Made by a program: the position numbers and the translations under genes | Shown: piece after piece, positions 50,804-60,756 of the stretch | Position numbering within the stretch: the first letter of the stretch is position 1 | Layout: each line of letters begins with the position of its first letter | Assembly: GCA_019423025.1 (NCBI GenBank) | Contig: JAHZCD010000001.1 | Span: 186,001-250,000 of the forward strand | Direction of reading: 5' to 3' | Origin: Haemophilus sp. | GTDB taxonomy: Bacteria > Pseudomonadota > Gammaproteobacteria > Enterobacterales > Pasteurellaceae | Length of the DNA stretch: 64,000 nucleotides | Notes under the pieces: model-generated | What the model saw: only the letters and a program-made list of their open reading frames with translations | Databases searched by the model: none | What the model was told of the DNA's origin: nothing

Positions 50804-53593
50804 TTAATATTCGGAACGTCGAGCTAAAATTTCTCGTTTTCCATTTTTCATTGGGCCTAAAATACCTTGTTCTTCGAGCTGATCCATAATTCGAGCCGCT
50901 CGGTTAAACCCAACACTAAATTTACGTTGAACATAAGAAGTCGATGTATTGCCTGTGCTTAGTACAAACTCAACGACTTCATCAAATAATGCATCAAGAT
51001 CGCCACTGCTTGCCGTTGATTTTTCACTAGAGTCTTCATCATCCGCGCCGTCTAAAATGCCATCAATATAATTTGGTTTACCACGTGCACGCCAATCATC
51101 TGCCACACGCGCCACCTCGTCATCACTCATGAAGGCGCCATGTACCCGAACGAGATCAGAAGAACCTTGACCTGAATATAACATGTCACCACGGCCCAAT
51201 AAAGCTTCGGCACCGCCTTGATCCAGGATCGTTCTAGAGTCAATTTTACTTGCTACAGTAAAGGCGATACGGCTTGGAATGTTAGCCTTAATCAATCCAG
51301 TAATCACATCCACTGATGGGCGTTGTGTGGCTAAAATCAAGTGAATACCAATTGCACGAGCTTTTTGTGCTAAGCGTGCAATTAACTCTTCAATTTGTTT
51401 ACCTGCAACCATCATTAAGTCTGCAAACTCATCAACGATCACGACAATATAACTCAATTTTTCTAACGGAGGCGGCATCTTATCCATTGTATCGCCAGGC
51501 TTCCAAATTGGGTTTGGAATTGGCATATTGAGTTTTTCATATTCTTCAATTTTTTCGTTATACCCTTCAATGTTACGCACACGTAAGGCTGACAATAATT
51601 GATAGCGGCGTTCCATTTCTTCTACGCACCAACGCAGTGCATTTGCCGCTTTTTTCATATCCGTCACTACTGGGGTAAGCAAGTGCGGGATATCGTTATA
51701 AATAGAAAGCTCAACCACTTTCGGGTCAATCATAATAAATTTCACTTCGTCCGGTGTCACACGGAAAAGTAAACTTAAAATCATGGTATTCACACCAACA
51801 GATTTACCAGAGCCTGTTGAACCCGCAACAAGTAAGTGAGGCATTTTAGCCAAATCAACTACAACAGGTTTTCCGCTGATATCTTTCCCCAAAGCCATTG
51901 AAAGCAATGATGTTGATGAACGGAATTCATTACTATCCAGCACATCACGCAATGGCACTATTTGACGGTGTGCATTTGGCGTTTCAATACCAATATAAGG
52001 TTTGCCTGGAATCACTTCCGCCACACGGATCGCACGGAACATCAACGCACGTGCTAAATCGGTATCAATACTGGTTACTTTTGATGCTTTTACACCCGGT
52101 TGTAATTCAAGCTCATAACGAGTCACCACTGGGCCAACTAACACATCTTGTACCGTTGCTTTGACATTAAAATTCTTTAATTGTTGTTCTATGCGTGCGG
52201 ATGTGTCTAAAATTTCTTCACGCGTAATGTCTTGAGCCTGTGTAGGACGATGCTCAAGTAAATCTAAACTTGGTAATGGTGTCGTTGGTTTTTCACGTTT
52301 ATTCGTTGGTTGTTGAAATGCTGGGTGAATAAGCGTATCAGGATACGGCTTATAGGTTGTTTCAGTTGCATTCTCAATATGAATTTCACGCTCTTTAACT
52401 GGTGAAACTGTCGGCTCATTCAAGATCACTTTTAATGCATCTTCAGCATTTGAGGCTTTTGCTCGCACTTCCATTTCTTGCATACGCGCTTGCTCTTGTG
52501 CAGCAAACTGACGCGCTAATTCATCTTCTAAACCATCATTTTCTGATTCTAAAGGTTCATCATACGTTGGATAAAGTGCGGTTGTATTTTCAGGTGTTTT
52601 AAGTGACACTTTTGGCATCACATTTTCTTCAAAAATGTCATCTGACTCATCCACACTTTGATGATTCACTTGCGGATTTTTCCATGTAGCTGAAAAATCT
52701 TCTTTTGTCGGTAATTCAACGGAAGAATTGGCAGAGATAGACACATTCGGTAAATTGTCAGATTCAACCGTGAAACCTTTAAACTTATCTTCTAATTTTT
52801 CAACATCTGCAGGCTCTGAAACACTCGGTGAGGATAGTCCACTGATATTAATCAGTTGTTCTGGCTTAACAAAGGTATTTTCAGACACTTCCTCTTTTTT
52901 ATCTTCTGCTGATTCTGTTTCCAATTGAGAATCAGAAAAAGCGAGTTGTTGAGGAGCCTCAATCACAATTTGTTCAAGATCATCTACAGAAGTATGCTCT
53001 GCATGCTCCTCTTCTGCCGGCTGATTTTTCATGGTTAGCCAATGGTAGAATTTCACAATTAAACGAATTAATGATGCACCAGAACAGAAAATAAAGCCTA
53101 CAACTGCGCAGATAAAGCCCACTAAAATACAGCCAAACTTACCGAGCGTAGGATATAAATTTACCACTAAGCTACCACCAAATACGCCGCCAGCTAAATA
53201 GTAGTTCGTATTTGAAAGCAACAAGGTTGCCATAATAGTTAAGCCAACGATGAGGGCTATAAAGCCAAAGGAACGTAATGCAATGCGGGTGGCCGAGAGA
53301 GAATGAACCGCTTTGGTTTTCAGTAAATAAATCGGTACGATGAAAATGACAAACGGAATGAGGTGACCTACATAACCAAGGAAAACAAAAAACGCATCAA
53401 CTAGCCAAGCACCAAAAGCACCGGCTTTATTGATGGTTTCAGTTTGAAAACTTGCTGTAGACCAAGAGTTATCTAATGGCGTATAGCTTGACCATGCCAC
53501 GATTAAATATAAACCTAAAAGTGCGGTCAATCCGAGTAATAATTCTGCTAAATATTGTTTCGGTGTAAATCGTTTTGTAATTCGCTTAATCAT
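50804..53593 (-). CDS. ftsK: DNA translocase FtsK
   Basis: A 929-residue septal motor that clears DNA and activates XerCD at dif. The N-terminal about 190 residues carry four to five membrane helices (LLLGLTALLGLYLIVAWSSY first), then an acidic variable linker (about 190-440), and the RecA-like motor with Walker A LLVAGSTGSGKSVGVNTM and Walker B IVVIVDEFADLMMVAG. The C-terminal winged-helix gamma domain (VVEFVLSTGNTSTSYVQRKF) reads KOPS. The linker is shorter than in E. coli FtsK (1329 residues). Located 2 bases after lrp. Confidence 0.95.
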   Translation of the reverse strand: MIKRITKRFTPKQYLAELLLGLTALLGLYLIVAWSSYTPLDNSWSTASFQTETINKAGAFGAWLVDAFFVFLGYVGHLIPFVIFIVPIYLLKTKAVHSLSATRIALRSFGFIALIVGLTIMATLLLSNTNYYLAGGVFGGSLVVNLYPTLGKFGCILVGFICAVVGFIFCSGASLIRLIVKFYHWLTMKNQPAEEEHAEHTSVDDLEQIVIEAPQQLAFSDSQLETESAEDKKEEVSENTFVKPEQLINISGLSSPSVSEPADVEKLEDKFKGFTVESDNLPNVSISANSSVELPTKEDFSATWKNPQVNHQSVDESDDIFEENVMPKVSLKTPENTTALYPTYDEPLESENDGLEDELARQFAAQEQARMQEMEVRAKASNAEDALKVILNEPTVSPVKEREIHIENATETTYKPYPDTLIHPAFQQPTNKREKPTTPLPSLDLLEHRPTQAQDITREEILDTSARIEQQLKNFNVKATVQDVLVGPVVTRYELELQPGVKASKVTSIDTDLARALMFRAIRVAEVIPGKPYIGIETPNAHRQIVPLRDVLDSNEFRSSTSLLSMALGKDISGKPVVVDLAKMPHLLVAGSTGSGKSVGVNTMILSLLFRVTPDEVKFIMIDPKVVELSIYNDIPHLLTPVVTDMKKAANALRWCVEEMERRYQLLSALRVRNIEGYNEKIEEYEKLNMPIPNPIWKPGDTMDKMPPPLEKLSYIVVIVDEFADLMMVAGKQIEELIARLAQKARAIGIHLILATQRPSVDVITGLIKANIPSRIAFTVASKIDSRTILDQGGAEALLGRGDMLYSGQGSSDLVRVHGAFMSDDEVARVADDWRARGKPNYIDGILDGADDEDSSEKSTASSGDLDALFDEVVEFVLSTGNTSTSYVQRKFSVGFNRAARIMDQLEEQGILGPMKNGKREILARRSEY

Positions 53594-53595
53594 TT

Positions 53596-54075
53596 TTATT
53601 TTAGTACGAGATAATTAGTTTGTTTCACTTCTTCCATGACGACATAAGTTCGGGTGTCATTCACACCGGGTAAGCGCAATAATGTGGTACCTAATAATTT
53701 TCGATATGCCGCCATATCTGCTACACGTGTTTTGAGTAAATAATCGAAATCACCTGATACCAAATGACATTCGAGAATTTCATCAAGTGCTTGAATCGCG
53801 GCATTAAACTCTTCGAAAACATCCGGTTTACCACGCACAAGAGTGATTTCAACGATCACCAATAAAGGGGCATCCAGTAATTCAGGATTTAGTAGTGCAC
53901 GATAGCCCATAATTACACCTTGTTTTTCTAGGCGTTTTACCCTTTCTAAACAAGGCGTTGGCGATAACCCCACTTTCTTTGATAAATCGATATTAGAGAT
54001 TTTACCGTTGCGTTGTAATTCATTTAAGATTTTGATATCAATGCTATCCAACGCTTTATTTAATTTCTTTTCCAT
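53596..54075 (-). CDS. lrp: Leucine-responsive regulatory protein
   Basis: A 159-residue Lrp/AsnC-family regulator. N-terminal HTH is NIDLSKKVGLSPTPCLERVKRLE; the C-terminal RAM/ACT domain contains LVIVEITLVRGKPDVFEEF and ECHLVSGDFDYLLKTR. Sequence and position before ftsK match Lrp of enterics rather than AsnC. ilvIH (6133-8348), a typical Lrp target, is in the same window. AAGGAAAGG precedes the ATG. Confidence 0.93.
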   Translation of the reverse strand: MEKKLNKALDSIDIKILNELQRNGKISNIDLSKKVGLSPTPCLERVKRLEKQGVIMGYRALLNPELLDAPLLVIVEITLVRGKPDVFEEFNAAIQALDEILECHLVSGDFDYLLKTRVADMAAYRKLLGTTLLRLPGVNDTRTYVVMEEVKQTNYLVLK

Positions 54076-54157
54076 AACCTTTCCTTATGTACGGCGCATA
54101 TTCTATCTAATTTATCAAAAACTTTCAGTAATCAGACAACAATAGGACAACGTTTTT

Positions 54158-55537
54158 TTAGAAATTATCCAAAATGGCAAGTGCATCAGCGAGTTTTTTC
54201 ACCGTAAAAACTTCCATATTTTCGACCGCACTTTTCGGCTTATTGGCGAAAGGCACAATCGCACGTTTAAATCCATGTTTTGCCGCTTCACTAATACGTT
54301 CTTGACCACTGGTCACCGGGCGAATTTCACCCGCTAACCCTACTTCACCAAAGACAACTAAATCTTGTGGTAACGGGCGATTACGGAAACTCGAAATTAA
54401 TGCGAGTAATAACGCAAGATCTGCCCCGGTTTCCCCGACTTTTACACCGCCAACGACATTCACAAAAACATCTTGATCCGACATTTGTAATCCACCATGG
54501 CGATGCAATACCGCAAGCAATAAGGCTAAACGATTTTGCTCTAACCCCACCGCCACACGACGCGGATTTGCAAGCATGGAATGATCCACCAAGGCTTGAA
54601 TTTCCACTAAAAGCGGACGAGTGCCTTCCCAAAGTACCATGACCGAACTACCTGGTGTTTGTTCATCGCCTCGACTTAAGAAAATTGCTGATGGATTTTT
54701 CACCTCGCGCAAACCTTGCTCAGTCATACCAAATACACCCAGCTCATTCACCGCACCAAAACGGTTTTTGTGGCTACGTAACGTACGGAAACGGGAATCT
54801 GCCTCCCCTTCTAACAATAAAGAACAGTCAATGGCATGTTCCAATACTTTTGGACCGGCAAGGGTGCCATCTTTCGTGACGTGTCCAACCATAATGATAG
54901 CGACCTGTCGAGTTTTCGCATAACGAGTAAGGAAAGAGGCACATTCACGCACTTGTGCCACACTTCCTGGAGAAGATTGAATATCCGAAAGATGCATAAC
55001 CTGGATCGAGTCTACTACAATAATTTGAGGTTTCAGCTGATCCGCCAGATTACAAATTTGCTCAACCGATGTTTCAGATAACATATTTAATTTATCTGTC
55101 GGCAGATTCAAGCGATTAGCTCGCATGGCGACTTGTTGAAGTGACTCTTCCCCTGTCACATAAAGTGCGGTCATATTTTTCGCTAATCCGCACATTACTT
55201 GAAGTAACAAGGTACTTTTACCCGCACCAGGATGCCCACCAATTAAAATAGCACTCCCTGGCACGATCCCGCCACCTAGCACGCGATCTAATTCTTTAAA
55301 TCCACTGGTGAAACGCGGTGTTTCTTGCAAACTAATTTCAGAAAGCGTTTGGATTTTTGCGCGAGTTTCTCCTGCATACCCACTAAAACGATCATTTTTT
55401 GTGGAATTTGAGGCTGAAATTAACCGCACTTCACTAATCGTATTCCACGCTTTACAGGCAGAACATTGCCCTTGCCATCGCGAAAATTCAGCGCCACAAT
55501 CATTACATACATAAGCGGTTTTAGGAGCTTTTGCCAT
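54158..55537 (-). CDS. radA: DNA repair protein RadA (Sms)
   Basis: A 459-residue RecA-related helicase assisting branch migration; in naturally competent bacteria RadA aids recombination of incoming DNA. It has an N-terminal zinc finger YVCNDCGAEFSRWQGQCSAC, Walker A LIGGHPGAGKSTLLLQV, the RadA-specific KNRFGAVNELGVF and a C-terminal Lon-protease-like domain (GVKVGETGADLALLLALISS). An uptake signal inside encodes MTALYV. No gene overlap on either side. Confidence 0.95.
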   Translation of the reverse strand: MAKAPKTAYVCNDCGAEFSRWQGQCSACKAWNTISEVRLISASNSTKNDRFSGYAGETRAKIQTLSEISLQETPRFTSGFKELDRVLGGGIVPGSAILIGGHPGAGKSTLLLQVMCGLAKNMTALYVTGEESLQQVAMRANRLNLPTDKLNMLSETSVEQICNLADQLKPQIIVVDSIQVMHLSDIQSSPGSVAQVRECASFLTRYAKTRQVAIIMVGHVTKDGTLAGPKVLEHAIDCSLLLEGEADSRFRTLRSHKNRFGAVNELGVFGMTEQGLREVKNPSAIFLSRGDEQTPGSSVMVLWEGTRPLLVEIQALVDHSMLANPRRVAVGLEQNRLALLLAVLHRHGGLQMSDQDVFVNVVGGVKVGETGADLALLLALISSFRNRPLPQDLVVFGEVGLAGEIRPVTSGQERISEAAKHGFKRAIVPFANKPKSAVENMEVFTVKKLADALAILDNF

Positions 55538-55563
55538 TTTTACTATCCTTTAGAGAACCCGTT

Positions 55564-56586
55564 TTACGCCATCAACATCATTAAGCCAAGCATTCTTTCA
55601 AAATACGCACGACTCTTTAGTAATACTTTTAACTTCTCAATGGTTTGAGCATTATCTTTTGTTTCACTATGAAAGGTAATCAAGCGTTTTATTTCATTAA
55701 GGAAAAATTGATTACTTGCTAATAACTCAGCTGATTGACTTCCTTCCAGTTTTTCAAACAAGGTTTTGTTGTCATCATAATAATGATAAAGATTGAAAAA
55801 TGCGCCCACACGTTCAACGGTTTTCATAAAATCGAAAGCAAACACATCTGTTGGGAATGAAAGCGTTTCTTCAATTAATTGCTGTTCCATTTTCATGACA
55901 GCACTTAATTTCTGGCGAGAATCTACCGCACTTCCCTCTCTTTCCTCTTTTAAGAAATCACGCCATTTATTTAACCAATCAATCAGCAGTGGTTTGCTAC
56001 CTAATTGATAGCCTCGTTTTGCTTTGCTTGCTGAACTAAAATAAACATCCTGTTCAAAAGGTAAAAGTGAGACAAAATGGAAAAGATCTGAAACGAGCCC
56101 TTCTTTTAATTCGAATTCAATTTCACAAATAGGCTGTGGTTTTTCCCCTGATAAAATTTTCCCTTGATCAAAAGCTACTTCAATTTTTGATGCTCCAAAC
56201 GCAATTAACCAAAAAGTGCGGTTAAAATCTGTTGAGAAAATCGGTTGCAATGTAGCGGAAGGCAAATTTTCAAATGGATACAATGACGTTAATTGTGCTG
56301 TTGTAGGTACTGAATTATCAGGTATAGATAAATTGTATTCTGGACGGCTATGCAATCCGCCAACCACTTTTCCGTCTGTTTTTAAAGTAAGGGTAAAATC
56401 ATTATTTTCCTGACGGACACGCAATCCCATTTTTTGTTTAGCCAAAAAATGATCGGGATAATCGAAATAGGTATTTCCTAAGAAGACAGTATTTTGTTCT
56501 AAGATTTTGAATTGATTGAGATGTGTTTTTAAGGTATCGAAAGCATCAGAGGTAACTGCAAGCTTTAATTCAACTTCATTACTCAT
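55564..56586 (-). CDS. CYTH-domain protein, probable inorganic triphosphatase
   Basis: A 340-residue protein. The CYTH domain (residues 1 to about 195) has the defining N-terminal EVELKLAV, and further charged tunnel residues in GLRVRQENNDFTLTLKTDG and ICEIEFELKEG; the last 130 residues are helical but look shorter than the CHAD domain of E. coli YgiF. It resembles inorganic triphosphatases of that group. I use the ATG at 56586 (MSNEVELK), since the frame further up to 56640 has no ribosome site, and AAGGAAA precedes 56586. Confidence 0.82.
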   Translation of the reverse strand: MSNEVELKLAVTSDAFDTLKTHLNQFKILEQNTVFLGNTYFDYPDHFLAKQKMGLRVRQENNDFTLTLKTDGKVVGGLHSRPEYNLSIPDNSVPTTAQLTSLYPFENLPSATLQPIFSTDFNRTFWLIAFGASKIEVAFDQGKILSGEKPQPICEIEFELKEGLVSDLFHFVSLLPFEQDVYFSSASKAKRGYQLGSKPLLIDWLNKWRDFLKEEREGSAVDSRQKLSAVMKMEQQLIEETLSFPTDVFAFDFMKTVERVGAFFNLYHYYDDNKTLFEKLEGSQSAELLASNQFFLNEIKRLITFHSETKDNAQTIEKLKVLLKSRAYFERMLGLMMLMA

Positions 56587-56724
56587 TTTATTTTTCCTTA
56601 TTATTTTTAACTGTTCAAATATACAGATAATTTTATACAAATCAAGATCTTTTTCGTGTATTTCCTTATAAAATCAGGTAATATGCAACCGAAATTTTAA
56701 CCCTTGTTATGGAGTAAAACACCT

Positions 56725-57405
56725 ATGGCAATGAATAATATTCTCGGATTATTTGCCCATTCTCCTTTAAAACCACTGCAGAAACATTCTGACAAAGTGA
56801 CTGAATGTTGTGATTTATTAATTCCATTCTTCCAACATACCTTTGTAAAACAATGGGATGATGCGGAAAAAACACGCCTAGATATTTCTCAATGTGAACG
56901 TGAAGCAGATAGTTTAAAACGCGAAATCCGTTTGAAATTGCCTCGCGGTTTATTTTTACCTATTGATCGTACCGATTTACTTGAGTTAGTCACCCAACAA
57001 GACAAATTAGCTAACTATGCTAAAGATATTGCGGGTCGTATGATTGGTCGCCAGTTTGGTATTCCTGAAGAAATGCAGGAAGAATTTTTGCACTATGTGA
57101 AACGTAGTTTAGATTCTATTCATCAAGCTCATTTAGTGATTGAAGAAATGGATAAACTACTTGAAACCGGTTTTAAAGGCCGTGAATTAAAGTTAGTGAA
57201 CCATATGATTCAAGAGCTAGACAGCATTGAAGACGATACGGATCAAATGCAAATTAAATTGCGTAAAATGCTCTACACGATTGAAAGTCGTTATAACCCT
57301 ATTGATGTGATGTTCTTATATAAAATCATCGAATGGGTAGGCGTATTAGCTGATCAAGCTCAACGTGTTGGATCTCGCATTGAATTGATGCTAGCCCGTT
57401 CCTAA
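56725..57405 (+). CDS. PhoU-like DUF47 protein
   Basis: A 226-residue helical protein of the TIGR00153/DUF47 family with PhoU-like metal motifs, for example ISQCEREADSLKREIRLKLPRG and ELDSIEDDTDQMQIKLRKML. These genes typically precede a phosphate permease and are thought to modulate it; here the pit gene begins 35 bases later. Start at 56725 (MAMNNILGLFAHSPLKPL) agrees with the H. influenzae homologue HI_1603; an upstream ATG at 56704 would precede the GGAG site. Confidence 0.88.
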   Translation: MAMNNILGLFAHSPLKPLQKHSDKVTECCDLLIPFFQHTFVKQWDDAEKTRLDISQCEREADSLKREIRLKLPRGLFLPIDRTDLLELVTQQDKLANYAKDIAGRMIGRQFGIPEEMQEEFLHYVKRSLDSIHQAHLVIEEMDKLLETGFKGRELKLVNHMIQELDSIEDDTDQMQIKLRKMLYTIESRYNPIDVMFLYKIIEWVGVLADQAQRVGSRIELMLARS

Positions 57406-57440
57406 TTTTGACGACATTAACTACAACATAGGAAATCACT

Positions 57441-58703
57441 ATGGAAATTATTAATGCATACGGTACGTGGTTAGTTTTAATTACCGCGGCATTCGGTTTT
57501 TTTATGGCATTTGGTATTGGTGCCAACGACGTATCAAACTCAATGGGTACCTCAGTTGGTTCAGGTACCATTACAGCCAAACAAGCGATCATTATTGCCC
57601 TCATTTTTGAATCTGCTGGGGCTTATTTAGCCGGCGGTGAAGTAACTGAAACCATCAAAAGTGGTGTAATCGATCCTACTCAATTTGTCGATATGCCAGA
57701 TGTATTGGCATTAGGGATGCTTTCTGCTCTCTTTGCATCAGGTGCTTGGTTGTTTATCGCCACCAAAATGGGCTGGCCTGTTTCTGGTACTCATACCATC
57801 ATCGGGGCTTTAATTGGTTTTGCTTGTATTACGATTGGCCCAAGTTCTGTTGACTGGTCTACTATCGGTGGGATCGTTGGAAGTTGGTTTATCACCCCTG
57901 TGATTGCTGGGCTTTTAGCTTATACCATCTTTGCAAGTATCCAGAAACTCATTTTCGATACCGAAGAACCGCTGAAAAACGCACAAAAATACGGTCCTTA
58001 CTACATGGCGATTACCGTATTCGTACTTTGTATCGTTACCATGGCGAAAGGGTTAAAACACGTTGGTTTAAATCTTTCCAACAATGAAACACTCGTTATT
58101 TCATTGCTTATCAGTGTTGTTGGTATGATTTTCTGCCATTTCTACTTCCGCAGCAAAGCATTTACTGCAAAAGCAAGAAAAGGATCGTTCGGCTCAGTAG
58201 AAAAGATTTTTAGTATCTTAATGCTTTTAACGGCTTGTGCGATGGCATTCGCACATGGGTCTAATGACGTAGCTAACGCAATTGGTCCGCTTTCTTCTGT
58301 AGTATCAATCGTGCAAAATGGCGGGAAAATCCTCAGTGGTGGTGATTTAGCTTGGTGGATTCTACCTTTAGGTGCGTTAGGTATCGCCGTTGGTCTTATC
58401 GCAATGGGACAAAAAGTGATGGCAACCGTAGGATCAGGTATTACTGATTTAACCCCTAGCCGTGGTTTTGCTGCACAATTTGCAACTGCGATGACTGTTG
58501 TTGTGGCATCAGGTACGGGTTTACCTATCTCCACTACGCAAACTCTAGTGGGCGCAATCTTAGGTATCGGTTTCGCCCGTGGTATTGCAGCGCTTAACTT
58601 AACGGTTATCCGTAACATCATTAGTTCATGGGTTGTGACGTTACCTGCTGGTGCATTCTTTGCGATTGTGATTTTCTACATCCTTCGCGCGATTTTCCAC
58701 TAG
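57441..58703 (+). CDS. pit: Inorganic phosphate transporter, Pit family
   Basis: A 420-residue membrane permease with about ten to eleven helices and the two repeated PiT signatures GIGANDVSNSMGTSVGSGTI and AHGSNDVANAIGPLSSV, plus VSGTHTIIGALIGF and ISTTQTLVGAILGIG. Imports phosphate, probably with metal ions and protons. Paired with the DUF47 gene. A terminator follows. Confidence 0.93.
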   Translation: MEIINAYGTWLVLITAAFGFFMAFGIGANDVSNSMGTSVGSGTITAKQAIIIALIFESAGAYLAGGEVTETIKSGVIDPTQFVDMPDVLALGMLSALFASGAWLFIATKMGWPVSGTHTIIGALIGFACITIGPSSVDWSTIGGIVGSWFITPVIAGLLAYTIFASIQKLIFDTEEPLKNAQKYGPYYMAITVFVLCIVTMAKGLKHVGLNLSNNETLVISLLISVVGMIFCHFYFRSKAFTAKARKGSFGSVEKIFSILMLLTACAMAFAHGSNDVANAIGPLSSVVSIVQNGGKILSGGDLAWWILPLGALGIAVGLIAMGQKVMATVGSGITDLTPSRGFAAQFATAMTVVVASGTGLPISTTQTLVGAILGIGFARGIAALNLTVIRNIISSWVVTLPAGAFFAIVIFYILRAIFH

Positions 58704-58713
58704 TATAATTATT

Positions 58714-58757
58714 AAAAGTGCGGTTATTTTTCATTTCATTTTCCAACCGCACTTTCT
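58714..58757 (+). terminator. Uptake-signal-pair terminator after pit
   Basis: AAAAGTGCGGTT (58714-58725) and AACCGCACTTT (58745-58755) enclose a 19-base loop; the T-run afterwards is short (TTTCTT). Confidence 0.6.
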
Positions 58758-58777
58758 TCATGAATCTAGGAAGTATT

Positions 58778-59386
58778 ATGTCAAAAGTGAGCAAACTTTT
58801 ATTTTCTTGTGTTCTATTGGGCTCAACCATTGGAACTGTACAGGCTGAAACGCAATATGTGACAGAAAATCTGAATACATATTTACGCCGTGGTGCAGGT
58901 GATCAATTTAAGATCGCAGGTGCTATCCAATCTGGCGAAGCGGTAACCGTCTTGGAACAACAAGGAAAATACACCCTGATTCGTGATAATAAAAATCGCG
59001 AAGCTTGGATTTTAACCTCTGAACTAAGTACTACACCAAGTAGCCGTGAAGAAAATCCAAAATTAAAAGCACAGGTACAAGAATTAACGTTAAAACTGAA
59101 TCGCGTCGATTCAGATTGGCAACAACGTACAAACGAAATTCAACGCCGTAGTAAACAAGCTGAACAACAAAGCAGCGAATTGCTTGAGCAAAATTCACAA
59201 CTTAAACGTGAATTAGAAATGACGAAAAATAAAAATCGTGATCTAGAAGCGATGCTTGATGCTAATAAACGCGAAATTGCAATTCAATGGTTTATTTATG
59301 GTGGTTCTGTGTTAGGCGTAGGTTTGTTAATCGGTCTTGTATTACCTCACATTTTACCAAGACGTAAACGCCGTGATAGCTGGTAA
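58778..59386 (+). CDS. SH3-domain protein of the YgiM/TIGR04211 type
   Basis: A 202-residue protein with a signal peptide (KLLFSCVLLGSTIGTVQA), a bacterial SH3 domain (residues about 28-90, TENLNTYLRRGAGDQFKIAG), a coiled coil (about 100-165) and a C-terminal membrane helix (WFIYGGSVLGVGLLIGLVLP) with a basic tail RRKRRDSW. This is the layout of E. coli YgiM, of unknown role. AGGAAG lies before the ATG at 58778; longer frames start inside the terminator. In E. coli ygiM also neighbours cca, as here. Confidence 0.88.
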   Translation: MSKVSKLLFSCVLLGSTIGTVQAETQYVTENLNTYLRRGAGDQFKIAGAIQSGEAVTVLEQQGKYTLIRDNKNREAWILTSELSTTPSSREENPKLKAQVQELTLKLNRVDSDWQQRTNEIQRRSKQAEQQSSELLEQNSQLKRELEMTKNKNRDLEAMLDANKREIAIQWFIYGGSVLGVGLLIGLVLPHILPRRKRRDSW

Positions 59387-59447
59387 TGATTCATCGTTGA
59401 GGTAGGCATTTGCCTACCTTTTCTTTACATTTTGACGGGAGAGCAAA

Positions 59448-60692
59448 ATGGACATTTATCTTGTCGGCGGTGCAGTACGTGATCAACTTTTAGGTTTGCC
59501 GATTAAAGATCGTGACTGGGTTGTCGTGGGCGCTACACCAGAAATGTTGTTAGCTCAAGGTTACCAACAAGTTGGCAAAGACTTCCCCGTTTTTCTCAAT
59601 CCTGAAAACCATGAAGAATATGCACTTGCTCGTACAGAACGAAAATCAGGTAAAGGTTACACCGGATTTATTTGTGATTTTTCAGATGAGATTACGCTTG
59701 AACAAGATTTAATTCGCCGAGATCTTACTATCAATGCTATTGCCCAAGACAAAGATGGCAAGTTGCACGACCCTTATCATGGTGTAGAGGATATTCATCA
59801 ACGTATTTTACGTCATATTTCACCTGCTTTTGCTGAAGATCCACTGCGTGTATTACGTGTCGCACGCTTCGCTGCTCGCTTTCATCATTTAGGTTTCTCA
59901 ATTGCCAAAGAAACCCTTAAATTAATGGCTGAACTCACAGAACAAGGCGAACTTACGCACTTAACTGCTGAACGTGTTTGGATGGAAACAGAAAAAGCAT
60001 TAAATGAGCCGCATCCTGAAATTTATTTTGAAACGCTGCATCAAGTTGGTGCGCTCAAAGTGCTCTTCCCTGAAATTGCCGCCTTAGATGGTGTACCGAA
60101 TCCAGCCAAATATCATCCTGAAATTGACAGCTTTATTCATACCATGCTCGTATTGCAACAAGCGGTTAAATTCACAGAAAATACCAATTTGAATAAAAGT
60201 GTGGTTCGTTTTGCAGCGATTTGTCATGATCTTGGAAAAGCCCTTACACCAAAAGAAATGTGGCCAAGTCATCATGGTCATGAAAAAGCGGGTATTAAAC
60301 CAACTCGCTCATTATGCAAACGCCTTAGAGTGCCTAATTATATTCAAGAATTAGCCGAATTAACTTGTGAATATCACACGCATGTGCATAAAGCCTTAGA
60401 GCTTCGTCCTGAAACAGTGGTGAAACTCTTTAATACGTTTGATGTTTGGCGTAAACCTCAGCGCTTCAAAGAATTTCTATTAGTATGTTTATCTGATACT
60501 CGCGGACGAACTGGCTTTGAAAATAAAGAATACCCACAAATTGATTATCTCAAAGCGCTTTATCAAGCTGCCCTTGCTGTTGATGTACAGCAAGTCATTG
60601 CAGATGGGTTTGAAAAACAAGGCATTCGAGATGAATTAACGCGTCGAAGAATTGCGGCGGTAAAAGCTGAGAAAACATGCTTAAATGCTTAA
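59448..60692 (+). CDS. cca: CCA tRNA nucleotidyltransferase with HD domain
   Basis: A 414-residue enzyme adding or repairing the 3' CCA of tRNAs without a template. The nucleotidyltransferase head shows IYLVGGAVRDQLLG and the catalytic DRDWVVVG; then FAEDPLRVLRVARFAARF and template residues. A C-terminal HD domain (ICHDLGKALTPKEMWPSHHGHE) adds phosphatase and phosphodiesterase activity, as in E. coli. GGGAGAG precedes the ATG. Confidence 0.95.
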   Translation: MDIYLVGGAVRDQLLGLPIKDRDWVVVGATPEMLLAQGYQQVGKDFPVFLNPENHEEYALARTERKSGKGYTGFICDFSDEITLEQDLIRRDLTINAIAQDKDGKLHDPYHGVEDIHQRILRHISPAFAEDPLRVLRVARFAARFHHLGFSIAKETLKLMAELTEQGELTHLTAERVWMETEKALNEPHPEIYFETLHQVGALKVLFPEIAALDGVPNPAKYHPEIDSFIHTMLVLQQAVKFTENTNLNKSVVRFAAICHDLGKALTPKEMWPSHHGHEKAGIKPTRSLCKRLRVPNYIQELAELTCEYHTHVHKALELRPETVVKLFNTFDVWRKPQRFKEFLLVCLSDTRGRTGFENKEYPQIDYLKALYQAALAVDVQQVIADGFEKQGIRDELTRRRIAAVKAEKTCLNA

Positions 60693-60756
60693 TCCAGCTT
60701 TACTAAAAGTAAACTAACCCTTACAATATGTGCAATTTTTTAGTAAATATTTTGTT